A DNA stretch of 64,000 nucleotides from Bdellovibrio bacteriovorus str. Tiberius (lineage in GTDB: Bacteria > Bdellovibrionota > Bdellovibrionia > Bdellovibrionales > Bdellovibrionaceae). Positions 54,753 to 63,140 of this stretch are shown here, in pieces. Location: positions 62,001-126,000 of the forward strand of contig NC_019567.1 in assembly GCF_000317895.1 (NCBI RefSeq), in the 5' to 3' direction. Within the stretch, counting starts at the first letter, position 1; each line of letters opens with the position of its first letter. The notes under the pieces are model-generated. The model was given only the letters and a program-made list of their open reading frames with translations. It ran no database searches and was not told where the DNA came from. The position numbers and the translations under genes were made by a program.

Positions 54753-56270
54753 ATGAGCACCACCATCTTCCCAATCAAATACAAAGGTGACTTTATCAAC
54801 GGACGTTTTGTTCCGGTCAGCAAAGGGGACGGCGAATTTAAGGACATCAGTCCTGCGGATCTGTCGGACCTGGTCATGACGGTGCCATTTAAACACGACC
54901 ACATCGATGAGGCTTGCGTGGCCGCAAAGAAAGCCTATACAGGCTGGGCGATGCTGTCTGTGGACGAGCGCCGCGGTTATCTGATGCGTTTGAAAGAGCT
55001 TTTTGATTCCCACGCTGAACAAATGGCGCAGGTGATTTCCCGTGATACGGGTAAACCAACTTGGGAAGCATTGACTGAAGCAAAAGCCCTGGGCGCAAAA
55101 ATCGACATCACTTTGAATCAGTCATTGAATCTGGTGGCGGAAGAAAGAATCCCCAACGCTCTTCCACAGGTGGAAGGTGTGATCCGTTATCGCTCCCGCG
55201 GGGTGATGGCGGTGGTGGGTCCGTTCAACTTCCCGGCGCATTTGCCGAATGGTCATATCATTCCGGCTTTGATCGCAGGCAACACAGTCGTATTCAAACC
55301 TTCTGAACAAACTCCGGCCGTGGGTCAGTTTATGGCTGAAATCTATGAAAAAGCCCAGTTCCCTCCGGGTGTATTCAACCTGGTTCAGGGCGATGGCGCT
55401 GCGGGCGGCCGCCTGGTGGCAAGCGAGCACGTGGACGGTATCTTGTTCACGGGTTCTTATGAAGTCGGTTTGAAAATCAAACAGGAAACCCTGACACACT
55501 ACTGGAAAATTCTGGCTCTTGAAATGGGCGGCAAGAACGCCACAGTTGTCTGGGATGACGCTGATATGGACAAGGCGATCTATGAAAGCCTTGTGGGTTC
55601 ATACATGACTGCGGGTCAGCGCTGCTCCTGCACCAGCCGAATCATTCTGCATCCGAAAATCGCCGAAGAATTCACAGAAAGATTCTATCAGGCAGCGAAA
55701 AAACTGACGATTGGTCACTGGACAGAAAACAACTTCATGGGTCCATTGATCAATGAAGCGGCGGTGGAAAAATACATTCGCTTCCAGGAAATCGCCAATC
55801 GCGAAAATTGTGAAAGCCTGATGCGTGGTAAAGCGCTGGATTTGAAACACAAAGGTTACTATGTAACGCCGTCGATCCATCTGGTGAACAAGTTTGATCC
55901 AAACAGTGTTTATCAGAAAAGCGAGATCTTTGGTCCGAACGTGGCAATCTATCAGTCTGACAACTTTGAAGAGGCGATGAACATCGTGAACTCTTCTGGA
56001 TATGGCCTGGTGATGGCGCTGTTCTCCAAGAACAAGGAACTTTACGAGCAGGCTTTGTTGAAGGCTCGTGTCGGTCTTCTGAACTGGAATCGCACGACAA
56101 ACGGATCCAGCTCCCGTCTGCCGTTTGGTGGCATGGGTAAATCCGGCAATGACCGTCCGTCCGCGCACTTTGCAATTCAGTATTGCACAGTTCCGGTTGC
56201 AAGCCTTGAAGATGCGACTCCTTTTGACCCGACAAAAATTCTGCCGGGCATGAACTTGGATATGAAGTAA
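54753..56270 (+). CDS. astD: Aldehyde dehydrogenase, succinylglutamate-semialdehyde type
   Basis: The protein has 505 residues of the ALDH family. The catalytic Cys lies in AGQRCSCTSR (about 290) and the general base Glu in LALEMGGKNATVVW (about 252-265), with the NAD-binding region FNFPAHLPNGHIIPALIAGNTVVFKPS upstream. Context with astA supports oxidation of N-succinylglutamate semialdehyde. Its last base is the first of mltG. Confidence 0.85.
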   Translation: MSTTIFPIKYKGDFINGRFVPVSKGDGEFKDISPADLSDLVMTVPFKHDHIDEACVAAKKAYTGWAMLSVDERRGYLMRLKELFDSHAEQMAQVISRDTGKPTWEALTEAKALGAKIDITLNQSLNLVAEERIPNALPQVEGVIRYRSRGVMAVVGPFNFPAHLPNGHIIPALIAGNTVVFKPSEQTPAVGQFMAEIYEKAQFPPGVFNLVQGDGAAGGRLVASEHVDGILFTGSYEVGLKIKQETLTHYWKILALEMGGKNATVVWDDADMDKAIYESLVGSYMTAGQRCSCTSRIILHPKIAEEFTERFYQAAKKLTIGHWTENNFMGPLINEAAVEKYIRFQEIANRENCESLMRGKALDLKHKGYYVTPSIHLVNKFDPNSVYQKSEIFGPNVAIYQSDNFEEAMNIVNSSGYGLVMALFSKNKELYEQALLKARVGLLNWNRTTNGSSSRLPFGGMGKSGNDRPSAHFAIQYCTVPVASLEDATPFDPTKILPGMNLDMK

Positions 56271-57352
56271 TGAAGAAAACGATTTTGGTTTTGGTTCTTG
56301 CGGTGGTGATCCTTTTGGCCTCTGTCGGTGGCGGCGTGGCCTATTTGGCGTATCAGTTTACCAGCTCCCGCCCTAGTGATGTGGCTCAGGATGTGGTTTA
56401 CGAAGTCACTCCGGGAAAGGGTTTTGCCACGATTGCCAAAGAGCTTGAAGAAAAAGGCCTGGTGAAAAACGCCACGTTCTTTAATCTTTTTGCCCGCTTT
56501 AAAGGGGATCGTTCCAAAATCAAAGTCGGTGAATATCTTCTTCGTACCAACATGATTCCCGCTGAGGTTCTTGAGGCGATCACTTCCGGAAAAAGCATCG
56601 CCCGAAGCTTCACCGTCAGTGAGGGTCTTAGCACTTACGAGATTGCTGAACTTTACGAAAAGCAGGGCTTTGGCACGGCCGAAAGCTTCATGGCTTTGGT
56701 GCGTGACCCGGCTTTGATTCAAAGTCTTTTGGGTGAAAAAGCCGACAGTCTGGAAGGTTATCTGTTCCCGGAAACTTACATGCTGACCAAGTATACGGAC
56801 ACAAAAACGCTGATCTCAAACATGGTGAAGCGTTTCTTGTACGTTTATAACGAGGTGATGGCGCAGGCCGAAATCAAATCCATGACCCGCAATCAGGTTG
56901 TGACTTTGGCAAGTATCATCGAAAAGGAAACCGGGGCGCCGGAAGAACGTCCGCTGATTTCTTCAGTCTTCCACAATCGTCTGGCAAAGAAAATGCGTCT
57001 GCAAACGGATCCAACGGTGATTTACGGAAAAGCCGCAGCCTTGGGTAAAATCGTGATCAACATCACGCGCGCCGATCTGCAAACGCCGACTCGTTACAAC
57101 ACTTATGTGATCTACGGTTTGCCTCCGGGGCCGATTGCGAATCCGGGGCGTGAGGCGATTTTGGCGGCGGTGAAGCCTCAGGAAAGTCAGTATTTGTTCT
57201 TTGTCAGTCAGAACGACGGAACCCACGTGTTTTCTGAAGACTACAAAGGCCACCAGCGTGCGGTTCAGAAATTCCAGTTGGATCGTAAAGCGCGTGAAGG
57301 AAAATCCTGGAGAGACCTGCAAAAACGCCCAGGCACTCCGGATAAAAACTAG
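56270..57352 (+). CDS. mltG: Endolytic murein transglycosylase MltG
   Basis: MltG cuts nascent peptidoglycan strands at the inner membrane. The 360-residue protein has a membrane anchor (about 5-25), a LysM-like region (about 45-100) and the catalytic Glu in ASIIEKETGAPEERPLISSVFHNRL (about 209-233), then QTDPTVIYG and TPTRYNTYVIYGLPPGPI. It begins on the last base of astD (TAATG), so translation is coupled to the amino-acid operon even though the functions look unrelated. Confidence 0.92.
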   Translation: MKKTILVLVLAVVILLASVGGGVAYLAYQFTSSRPSDVAQDVVYEVTPGKGFATIAKELEEKGLVKNATFFNLFARFKGDRSKIKVGEYLLRTNMIPAEVLEAITSGKSIARSFTVSEGLSTYEIAELYEKQGFGTAESFMALVRDPALIQSLLGEKADSLEGYLFPETYMLTKYTDTKTLISNMVKRFLYVYNEVMAQAEIKSMTRNQVVTLASIIEKETGAPEERPLISSVFHNRLAKKMRLQTDPTVIYGKAAALGKIVINITRADLQTPTRYNTYVIYGLPPGPIANPGREAILAAVKPQESQYLFFVSQNDGTHVFSEDYKGHQRAVQKFQLDRKAREGKSWRDLQKRPGTPDKN

Positions 57353-57843
57353 GGCTCAAAGCCCTCAGGAGCTGTCGCCCGGTCGAAGGATTTCGTATGC
57401 GGGTTGTAGCGGAAGATATTCAGTCTTGGCACCATCTGTTCATCGTAGGTTGGTGCCACAATCTCAAATGTCCCGTCCTTGTCCACATCCGTCAGTGCCA
57501 GATTCGTGGCATTTCCCTGAACCAGAACAAAGCCATCACGAACTTCATAAAGCGGCAGTCGGGCCATCAGGGTCAGGCCTTCGGCTGCGGCATCATAAAC
57601 CTCAAGGCTGAGGCTGTTGCGGCTTTGAATTTTTAGCACCACCACTTTGGGGCCTTCCGGGCCCAGCGTGCCGTCCACTTTGGCGACGATCTTGCGCTCC
57701 GAACTTAAGAAAGCATCTTTGACTTTTCCGCGCAGGGAAGGGACCACGGCCACCACGGTCAGTGCCATGGCCACAAGGGCAAGGGCTCCCATAAGGATGA
57801 TTTCTTTTTTCTTGAAAGTCGTTTCAGAGGTGGTCGCGTTCAT
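57349..57843 (-). CDS. Membrane-anchored protein with VCBS/FG-GAP-like repeat
   Basis: The protein has 164 residues from the ATG at 57843. One helix (about 14-32, IILMGALALVAMALTVVAVV) is followed by an extracytoplasmic part that includes LALTDVDKDGTFEIVAPTYDE, a calcium-binding-like FG-GAP/VCBS unit. It converges on mltG with a 4-bp overlap. Function unknown. Confidence 0.62.
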   Translation of the reverse strand: MNATTSETTFKKKEIILMGALALVAMALTVVAVVPSLRGKVKDAFLSSERKIVAKVDGTLGPEGPKVVVLKIQSRNSLSLEVYDAAAEGLTLMARLPLYEVRDGFVLVQGNATNLALTDVDKDGTFEIVAPTYDEQMVPRLNIFRYNPHTKSFDRATAPEGFEP

Positions 57844-57927
57844 AGGGAAAGTCTGCCATAAAAGTCGTTGAATGAAAAAGCATAACCGCATTAGGATATT
57901 CCCTGGCCCAAGGGCCAAGGAGTGCAT

Positions 57928-59310
57928 GTGGCAAAACTGGTGGTTTCTAAATTTGGCGGCACCTCCATGGGGGATGCAGACTGTATGCTTCGTAGCGCGG
58001 AAGTCAGCTTCCGTCAGGGCTCTGGCCTGGTGGTCGTGTCGGCGACTTCTGGCACCACCAACGATCTTATTTCTTTGGGTAAGACGGCCGAATCCCAAGC
58101 CTGGCCGGAATCAGAAAAAATCCTTTCCAAGATTCAGGACAAACACAACAAGATCGCCCAGGATTTAAAACTGCCAGCGGATGCCAAAGCCCAACTTGAA
58201 ACTCTGTTTGAAGAAATGAGCTCTTTGGCAAAAGGTGTGCATCTTTTGAAAGACTGCTCGGTGAAGGCCATGGACACCCTGATGAGTCTGGGCGAAAGAA
58301 TGTCTTCGGTCCTTTTCACCGAAGCGATGTCTCAGGTTTTGAAAAAACACGGCGGCGTAAAAACGGCCGAGCTTTTGGATGTGCGCACGGTTCTGCGCAC
58401 GGATGATCAGTTCGGTAAAGCCAAGCCCCTGACTTCTGAAGTCGCATCCTTGTGTCAGAAAAATCTTTCTTTCCTGCGCGATGGAAAGAAAGTCATGTGC
58501 ACGCAAGGTTACATCGGCATGACCGAAGAAGGCATCACCACCACTCTGGGGCGTGGAGGTAGTGACTATTCCGCAGCGATTCTGGCGGAAGGTATTTCTG
58601 CTGACGTTTTGGAAATCTGGACGGATGTGGCGGGGATTGCAACGACCGATCCTCGTCTGTGCCCGAAGGCGCAGCCGATCAGCGAAATCTCCTTTAAGGA
58701 AGCTTCCGAACTTGCGACTTTCGGGGCGAAGATCTTGCATCCGGCAACTTTGCTGCCAGCAATTCGTAAGAACATTCCGGTTTTTGTAGGCTCCAGTTTC
58801 GATGCGGAAGCGCGTGGCACCTGGGTGCGCATGGATGTGAAAGATCACCCTTTGATTCGCGCGATGGCGCTAAGAAAAAAGCAGGTTCTGGTGACGCTTT
58901 CCACTCCGGAAATGTTGTACGCTCACGGTTTCCTGTTTCAGATTTTCAAGATCTTCAATGATCACAAGGTCAGCATTGATGCGATCACGACCTCTGAAAT
59001 TTCAGTCAGTGTGACGTTGGATGACTCGACTTTGCTGAATAAAAATCTGATCAAAGATCTTTCCCAGATCGCCGATGTTCAGGTGGAAGAAAATCTGGCA
59101 TTGATTTCTTTGATCGGAAACAACATCAACCACACGCCGGGCTTGGGAAAGAAAATCTTTGAAGCCATCCCGGACATCAACGTGCGTATGATCTGCCTGG
59201 GTGCGAGCAAACACAACTTCTGCTTCCTCGTTGCGGACGAACAAGGCCCTGAAGCCATCAAACGCCTGCATGCCTGCTTCATCGAAGCCGGCATCGAAGA
59301 AATGGCCTAA
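57928..59310 (+). CDS. lysC: Aspartokinase (lysine-sensitive type, LysC)
   Basis: The enzyme phosphorylates aspartate, the first step to lysine, threonine, methionine and diaminopimelate for the wall. The 460-residue protein starts at a GTG (57928) with AAGGAG six bases upstream. The N-terminal VVSKFGGTSMGD binds ATP/Asp, a kinase core runs to about 290, and the C-terminal half holds two ACT domains for allosteric control (LVTLSTPEMLYAHG, LALISLIGNNINHTPG). It is monofunctional. Confidence 0.93.
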   Translation: MAKLVVSKFGGTSMGDADCMLRSAEVSFRQGSGLVVVSATSGTTNDLISLGKTAESQAWPESEKILSKIQDKHNKIAQDLKLPADAKAQLETLFEEMSSLAKGVHLLKDCSVKAMDTLMSLGERMSSVLFTEAMSQVLKKHGGVKTAELLDVRTVLRTDDQFGKAKPLTSEVASLCQKNLSFLRDGKKVMCTQGYIGMTEEGITTTLGRGGSDYSAAILAEGISADVLEIWTDVAGIATTDPRLCPKAQPISEISFKEASELATFGAKILHPATLLPAIRKNIPVFVGSSFDAEARGTWVRMDVKDHPLIRAMALRKKQVLVTLSTPEMLYAHGFLFQIFKIFNDHKVSIDAITTSEISVSVTLDDSTLLNKNLIKDLSQIADVQVEENLALISLIGNNINHTPGLGKKIFEAIPDINVRMICLGASKHNFCFLVADEQGPEAIKRLHACFIEAGIEEMA

Positions 59311-59329
59311 AAGGTACCTGCTACCTTTT
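59309..59329 (+). terminator. Hairpin at the lysC 3' end
   Basis: AAAAGGTA (59309-59316) and TACCTTTT (59322-59329) enclose a 5-base loop, with the left arm overlapping the stop codon. It is a short terminator-like element. Confidence 0.5.
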
Positions 59330-59361
59330 GCATAAACGGTGCGACATGAAAGGATTTACGA

Positions 59362-59946
59362 ATGGAAAAGAATGAATTTTACCAACTGTTGGAATCAAGA
59401 AAGTCCATTCGTAAGTACAAGGCCGAGCCGGTTCCTAAAGATGTGATCGAACGTGTGCTGGCCGCCGGGATGCAGGCGCCTTCGGGAAAGAATCGTCAGA
59501 ACTGGAGATTCTTTGTTGTGACCGGAAATAAGCGCGACGAATATTTGAAGTACTCGCAAAAATCCTGGTTGGGTATCAAGGATGTTTTGTCGCAGCGACT
59601 GAAGCCTTCATTGTATGATTTCACCGAAAGATTTTTCTACACGCTGGGTGATGCGCCGGTGATTGTGTTCGCCTATTCCCACAACGATTCGGAAGAGCGC
59701 TATCACACCAGCATCGGTTCGGTGTACATGGCGGTGGAAAACATGAATCTGGCATGTCTGATGGAAGGTCTTGGCAGTTGCACGATGGGCGCCCCTTTGG
59801 AAATCAAAGAAGAGGTCGATCAGTTCCTGGGTGTGGATAAACTTCCGGAATACCAGCGAGGGGAGCTGGAGCTTCTGTGTGCGATGGTGATGGGATACCC
59901 GGATCACAACCCCCCGAAAGCCCCCGCCAAACCGAGGGTCGCGTAA
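59362..59946 (+). CDS. Nitroreductase-family flavoprotein
   Basis: The protein has 194 residues. It starts with FYQLLESRKSIRKYK, the RxSxRxY pattern that contacts FMN, followed by AAGMQAPSGKNRQNWRF, and later has LACLMEGLGSCTMGAP. These are typical of NAD(P)H-dependent nitroreductases. The substrate cannot be told. AAAGGA lies before the ATG. Confidence 0.85.
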   Translation: MEKNEFYQLLESRKSIRKYKAEPVPKDVIERVLAAGMQAPSGKNRQNWRFFVVTGNKRDEYLKYSQKSWLGIKDVLSQRLKPSLYDFTERFFYTLGDAPVIVFAYSHNDSEERYHTSIGSVYMAVENMNLACLMEGLGSCTMGAPLEIKEEVDQFLGVDKLPEYQRGELELLCAMVMGYPDHNPPKAPAKPRVA

Positions 59947-60001
59947 CTTGGTTTGAATAAGGAAAGTTAAGTATATAAAATCATTTATTTTTATTTAAAC
60001 T

Positions 60002-60027
60002 AAAGGGTCCTTCCGGGCCCTTTTTCT
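60002..60027 (+). terminator. Terminator after the nitroreductase gene
   Basis: AAAGGGTCC (60002-60010) and GGGCCCTTT (60015-60023) pair, with one G-T, around TTCC, and are followed by TTCTTTG. Confidence 0.8.
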
Positions 60028-60192
60028 TTGTCTTAAAACCACCTCAATCGAATAGAGATCCCGCGGGAAGGCGGATTCCCCGTAAAGTCCGTGGTCATCC
60101 GGCCTGAAAAACCTATAAGCTCTCGATTTCTTTTGTTTATTCGGCGGTTTTCTCTATCCATGGAAAGGGGATTTTGATATATCGCTTCCCCT

Positions 60193-61206
60193 ATGAATCC
60201 AGTTGAAGCCTTAAAGACAAATCCCTTTGTCCTTGCCCCTATGGCCGGGATCACGGATCACGCTTTTCGCACCTTTATCAAAAAATTAGATGCCAGTGTT
60301 GTCGTCACCGAACTTGTCAGTGCCAGTGGTATTGAATACAAGTCTGATCGCACGTTGAAGTTGATGAGCTTTGATGAATCTCAGCGCCCCATCGGTATCC
60401 AGCTTTTTGGTGAAGAACCAGAAATCGTGGCTCGCGCGGCACAAGTGGCCGAGGCTGACGGCTGTGATTTCGTGGATCTGAACTTTGGTTGTCCTGTTCC
60501 GAAGGTCGTGAAGAAGGGGGCGGGTTCCGCCATCCTGAAAGACCCGGCCGCTGTGCAAAAGATGGTTTCCACCGTCAAAGCGGCGATTAAAATTCCTCTG
60601 ACAATCAAGATCCGTACGGGCTGGGATGCGAATTCCCGCAACGCCACTGAGATTTGTAATATTGCCTACAACGAAGGGGTGTCCTGGGTTGCGATCCATG
60701 GGCGCACCCGCGCTCAGTCCTATACCGGACTTGCGGACTGGGACTTCATCGCCGACGTAAAAGCCAATACCAAGATTCCCATTCTTGGAAACGGAGACAT
60801 CCTCACTCCTCGCCAGGCGAATTTGAGACTGCAGCAGTCCGGTTGTGACGGGGTTATGATCGGCCGTGGATGCCTTAAAAATCCATTTATCTTCATGGAT
60901 GCCCTGTCCTTGTGGCGGGGCGAGCCGGTTAAGGACGTGAAGAGGGATTATGTGAGTCTGTTCCAGGGTCTGCAGAAAGAGATCGTGGCGCATTGTGATG
61001 AGCACATCACCGGGATCCAGCTCAGAAAGTTTGCAGCTTGGTTCTCAACAGGGTATTCTGGAGCGGCTCAATTCCGTAAGAATCTATTCCAGTCCAAAAG
61101 CAATGACGAGATCATGGCCTTAGCGAATGAGTTTTTCGCTGGGATTGGAAATGTAGAACAAGAAGACACCAGTCAGGAAGATTTCTTAATGGGCGGTCAC
61201 GGTTAA
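60193..61206 (+). CDS. tRNA-dihydrouridine synthase
   Basis: The 337-residue FMN enzyme reduces uridine to dihydrouridine in tRNA. It has NPFVLAPMAGITDHAFR (about 9-25), the catalytic Cys in VDLNFGCPVPKVVKKGAGS, AIHGRTRAQSYTG and GNGDI; the family is DusB-like. No good ribosome site precedes the ATG. AGGGGA (60166-60171) and TCCCCT (60187-60192) can form a hairpin ending right before the ATG. A hairpin also overlaps the stop. Confidence 0.9.
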   Translation: MNPVEALKTNPFVLAPMAGITDHAFRTFIKKLDASVVVTELVSASGIEYKSDRTLKLMSFDESQRPIGIQLFGEEPEIVARAAQVAEADGCDFVDLNFGCPVPKVVKKGAGSAILKDPAAVQKMVSTVKAAIKIPLTIKIRTGWDANSRNATEICNIAYNEGVSWVAIHGRTRAQSYTGLADWDFIADVKANTKIPILGNGDILTPRQANLRLQQSGCDGVMIGRGCLKNPFIFMDALSLWRGEPVKDVKRDYVSLFQGLQKEIVAHCDEHITGIQLRKFAAWFSTGYSGAAQFRKNLFQSKSNDEIMALANEFFAGIGNVEQEDTSQEDFLMGGHG

Positions 61207-61216
61207 CAAACCGTGA
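61197..61216 (+). terminator. Hairpin overlapping the dus stop codon
   Basis: TCACGGTT (61197-61204) and AACCGTGA (61209-61216) form a perfect 8-bp stem around AACA. A weaker second stem (GGGGCC/GGCTTT) followed by T runs lies about 15 bp downstream. Confidence 0.5.
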
Positions 61217-61328
61217 ACTGCAGGGGCCTCTGATGGCTTTTTGACAAGAGCCTGACGAGCATTTGTTTTGATTTTAGTTTAAGTTTTAAGTGTTTTGTTT
61301 TTAGAGAGTTTCATAACGAAGGGTAAAT

Positions 61329-63140
61329 ATGATTCAAGATCCGAAGAAAATTAGAAATATCGCGATCATCGCGCACGTCGACCACGGTAAGACGACACTG
61401 GTTGACCACTTGATTAAACAAGCAGGTACTTTCCGTGACAATGAGCACGTTGAAGAGCGCCTGATGGACTCCATGGATCTTGAAAAAGAACGCGGGATCA
61501 CAATCGCGGCGAAGAATGCTTCCTTCATGTACAAAGATATCAAAGTTAACATCGTCGATACACCGGGGCACAGTGACTTCGGCGGCGAAGTTGAGCGTAT
61601 CCTGAACATGGTTGATGGTTGTATCCTTCTTTGTGATGCTTCCGAAGGTCCATTGCCACAGACTCGTTTCGTTTTGAAAAAAGCTCTAGAGGGCGGCAAA
61701 AAAGTTATCGTTTGTATCAATAAAATTGACCGTTCTGATGCTCGTATTCAGGAAGTTCACAATGAATTGTTCGACTTGTTCATCGACCTTGATGCAACTG
61801 AAGAGCAATGTGATTTCCACACTGTATACGCTATCGCGCGTGAAGGTATGGCGACTTTGGATCCAGCGGTTAACACTGGTTCCCTGGAAGTTCTTTACGA
61901 TGCAATCGTAAACCTGGTTCCGCCTCCAACAATTGAAGAAAACGCTCCACTTCAGGTTATGGTTTCCAACATCTCTTACAATGACTACGTAGGTCGTTTG
62001 GCGATCGGTCGTATGAGAGCGGGAACAATCAAAGTTGGTGACGAAGTTCTTTGCGTTCAGGCGAATGTTCAGAAGAAAGTTAAAGTATCCGCTTTGTTCC
62101 AGTACAAAGTCAGCTCTCAGGTTCCGGCTCAGGAAGTTGGCGCCGGTGACATGGTTGTTATCGCGGGTATGGAAGATTTCACTATCGGTGACACCATCAC
62201 TTCTGTTTTGGATCCTCGTCCACTTCCGCGTATTCGCGTTGAAGAGCCGACTGTCGGCATGGTCTTCTCTGTAAATAACGGACCTTTCGCTGGTCTTGAC
62301 GGTAAGAACGTTACTTCCCGTAAAATCATCGAGCGTCTTGAAAGAGAACTTCTGTACAACGTGGCAATTCGCGTTGAGAAAACAGACAGCACTGACGCCT
62401 TTAAAGTTGTAGGCCGTGGTGAGCTTCAATTGGGCGTTTTGATCGAACAAATGCGTCGTGAAGGCTTCGAGCTTCTTGTTTCCAAACCAACTGTTGTCTT
62501 CAAAGAAGAAAACGGCAAGAAAATGGAACCAATGGAAATCGCGGTTATCGATATCGAAGACGCTTACGTTGGTGCCGTAACTGAAAAGTTGGGTAAACGT
62601 AAGGGTGTGATGACCAACATGGTTCAAAAAGGTTCCGGCCGTACTCGTCTTGAGTTCCGTATTCCTTCCCGTGGTCTGATCGGCTACCGTTCTGAGTTCC
62701 TGACTGACACTCGTGGTACAGGTTTGCTGAACACCCAGTTCGACGGTTGGGATGACTACCGTGGCGAAATCGAACACCGTTTGAACGGTGCGATGATTTC
62801 TGACCGTAAAGGCACTGCAACATCTTACGCGATCTGGAATCTTCAAGAACGCGGTATTATGATGGTTGAGCACGGTGACGATGTGTACGAAGGCATGATC
62901 GTTGGTGAACACGCCAAGGAAAATGATCTAGAAGTGAACATCACTCGTGAAAAGAAATTGTCAAACGTACGTGCTTCGGGTTCTGATGAAGCTATCCGTC
63001 TGGTTCCAGTGAAAAAATTCACTTTGGAAAGAGCGATGGAATGGATCAAAGAATCTGAGCTGATCGAAGTTACGCCGAAGAACATCCGTCTTCGTTTGCG
63101 TGAATTGGATCCGCACAAGCGTAAAACATCGAAGGAATAA
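61329..63140 (+). CDS. typA: GTP-binding ribosome factor TypA/BipA
   Basis: This 603-residue translational GTPase is of the EF-G-like kind and helps ribosome assembly and stress adaptation. G motifs are AHVDHGKTTL (G1, about 15-24), DTPGHSDFGGE (G3), NKIDR (G4) and the later EF-G-like domains with VGRGELQLGVLIEQMRREGFEL. GAAGG before the ATG. The ABC gene begins on its last base (TAATG), so the two are coupled. Confidence 0.96.
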   Translation: MIQDPKKIRNIAIIAHVDHGKTTLVDHLIKQAGTFRDNEHVEERLMDSMDLEKERGITIAAKNASFMYKDIKVNIVDTPGHSDFGGEVERILNMVDGCILLCDASEGPLPQTRFVLKKALEGGKKVIVCINKIDRSDARIQEVHNELFDLFIDLDATEEQCDFHTVYAIAREGMATLDPAVNTGSLEVLYDAIVNLVPPPTIEENAPLQVMVSNISYNDYVGRLAIGRMRAGTIKVGDEVLCVQANVQKKVKVSALFQYKVSSQVPAQEVGAGDMVVIAGMEDFTIGDTITSVLDPRPLPRIRVEEPTVGMVFSVNNGPFAGLDGKNVTSRKIIERLERELLYNVAIRVEKTDSTDAFKVVGRGELQLGVLIEQMRREGFELLVSKPTVVFKEENGKKMEPMEIAVIDIEDAYVGAVTEKLGKRKGVMTNMVQKGSGRTRLEFRIPSRGLIGYRSEFLTDTRGTGLLNTQFDGWDDYRGEIEHRLNGAMISDRKGTATSYAIWNLQERGIMMVEHGDDVYEGMIVGEHAKENDLEVNITREKKLSNVRASGSDEAIRLVPVKKFTLERAMEWIKESELIEVTPKNIRLRLRELDPHKRKTSKE

